From contig SIJG01000002.1 in assembly GCA_023374025.1 (NCBI GenBank), positions 3,417,626-3,481,625 of the forward strand: a stretch of DNA of 64,000 bases. Direction: 5' to 3'. Within the stretch, counting starts at the first letter, position 1. The number at the start of each line of letters is the position of its first letter. The position numbers and the translations under genes were made by a program. The notes beneath the pieces are model-generated. The model worked only from the letters and a program-made list of their open reading frames with translations, did not search any database and was not told where the DNA came from. Shown piece by piece: positions 63,349 through 64,000 of the stretch. This DNA is from Heterodera schachtii. Taxonomy: Eukaryota > Nematoda > Chromadorea > Rhabditida > Heteroderidae.

Positions 63349-64000
63349 ATGTCGGAACCCAGTAAAGATGAACAATTGGCCAAATTAACAAAGGATCGAA
63401 TAAGAATCAGGGAACACGTGGAAGAACTTTGGGAAGAAGATGCAATTAGGGAGACATTGTTTGAAAAGAAAGACAAAACGATCAAAGACATGGAAACGAC
63501 CAACAGAGAAACGAAGGCAAAAGTGGAACTAAAAGTGTGCCAATGGAGGTGTAGTTGTGCATTAAGAATCAAAATTCGTGCAATCAAATTATTCACCATT
63601 TCCAGTGATTGGACAGTGCCATCGCCGGTGTTTCGTTGTCAGTTTTGCGCTCCTCATCAGTTAAAATTCCGCCGGCTCATCAAAACATTTCCGCCAGCGG
63701 TAAGTTTGGAATGCCCTAAATTTGGCACAATCCTCACATAAAAAAAGTCTTAGTCTCAAGGCCTGAGGTCAGGTTTGAGCATTGTCTATGGTCCAATCTC
63801 GGTCTCGAAAGGATAGATAAAATATCCAGAGCAAAGAAAAAACCTGAAGAGCGGCGGGGGAGGGATAATAAAATTCAAAAAGAATTACTCATTAATTTCA
63901 CTAATTGACCTATTAATTTTCAGGACCAAATGATCAAACAGTTGGAAGAGAGAATTATGGAAAAAGAAGCGGAGGAAAAGTGCCGAATTTGTCTCAAGCA
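63349..64000 (+). CDS. coiled-coil RING-finger protein, 5' part (runs off the right edge)
   Basis: Exon 63349-63699 (117 codons) begins MSEPSKDEQLAKLTKDRIRI, a charged coiled coil, and ends FPPA at a GTAAGT donor. Exon 2 starts at 63924 after TTTTCAG, in phase, with DQMIKQLEERIMEKEAEEK and then CRICLKQ at the window edge, the first C-x2-C of a RING (CxxC). RING proteins of this layout are E3 ubiquitin ligases. The middle of exon 1 (about 63535-63600) reads less like protein, so an unrecognised intron is possible. Only the first zinc ligands are in view. Confidence 0.55.

Overview
This window looks like nuclear DNA of a plant-parasitic cyst nematode (Heteroderidae, Globodera-like). The evidence is short introns (many of 40-70 nt), a nematode cuticle collagen, several introns that only work as GC-AG introns, AT-rich spacers full of foldback elements, and two F-box-like gene families that I recall only from Globodera/Heterodera gene sets. 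The genus assignment is inference; no search was run.

Layout. 1-0.6 kb: first exon of a DNAJC8-type J protein (-). 1.2-5.0 kb: a complete 17-exon cullin-1 gene (-) whose exons sum to 2400 nt with one open frame. 6.4-6.7 kb: a small secreted-protein ORF. 8.8-9.9 kb: a cuticle collagen gene (-) carrying an apparent 1-nt frameshift. 10-16 kb: repeats, foldback elements and F-box pseudogene fragments. 16.3-19.7 kb: one intact and one broken F-box-like gene (-). 21.4-26.3 kb (perhaps to 27.4 kb): a synaptotagmin-like double-C2 gene (-) with two GC-AG introns. 32.0-38.5 kb: a T-box transcription factor gene (-) with a GC-AG intron and introns loaded with foldback elements. 63.3 kb to the end: the 5' part of a RING-finger gene (+).

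Centrepiece. An 18,649-bp Maverick/Polinton (40329-58977) sits in an intron of another F-box-like gene (exons at 39.7-40.1 kb and 59.4-60.7 kb). It starts AGTAGTTACAGG, ends with the inverted copy, and is flanked by a perfect 6-bp duplication, GTGAAT. Left to right it holds: a long terminal repeat with three ~170-bp units; two tandem ~200-bp units with a covarying hairpin; an intact 23-exon protein-primed DNA polymerase B gene (+) with an OTU-like N-terminal region; a tightly packed leftward cluster (PAZ-domain protein, small unknown protein, A32-type ATPase, small hydrophobic-tailed protein, 252-aa protein, integrase with chromodomain-like tail); a rightward virion cluster (Cys-rich protein, minor capsid, small basic protein, major capsid, one-TM peptide, adenain-like protease); a small leftward gene; and the right terminal repeat with four units.

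Polymerase, integrase, major capsid and protease frames are intact. The packaging ATPase has a frameshift and a nonsense codon, so this copy probably cannot make virions by itself. The most novel item is the PAZ domain, the module that binds small-RNA 3' ends in Argonautes, encoded next to the replication and packaging genes of a virus-like element.
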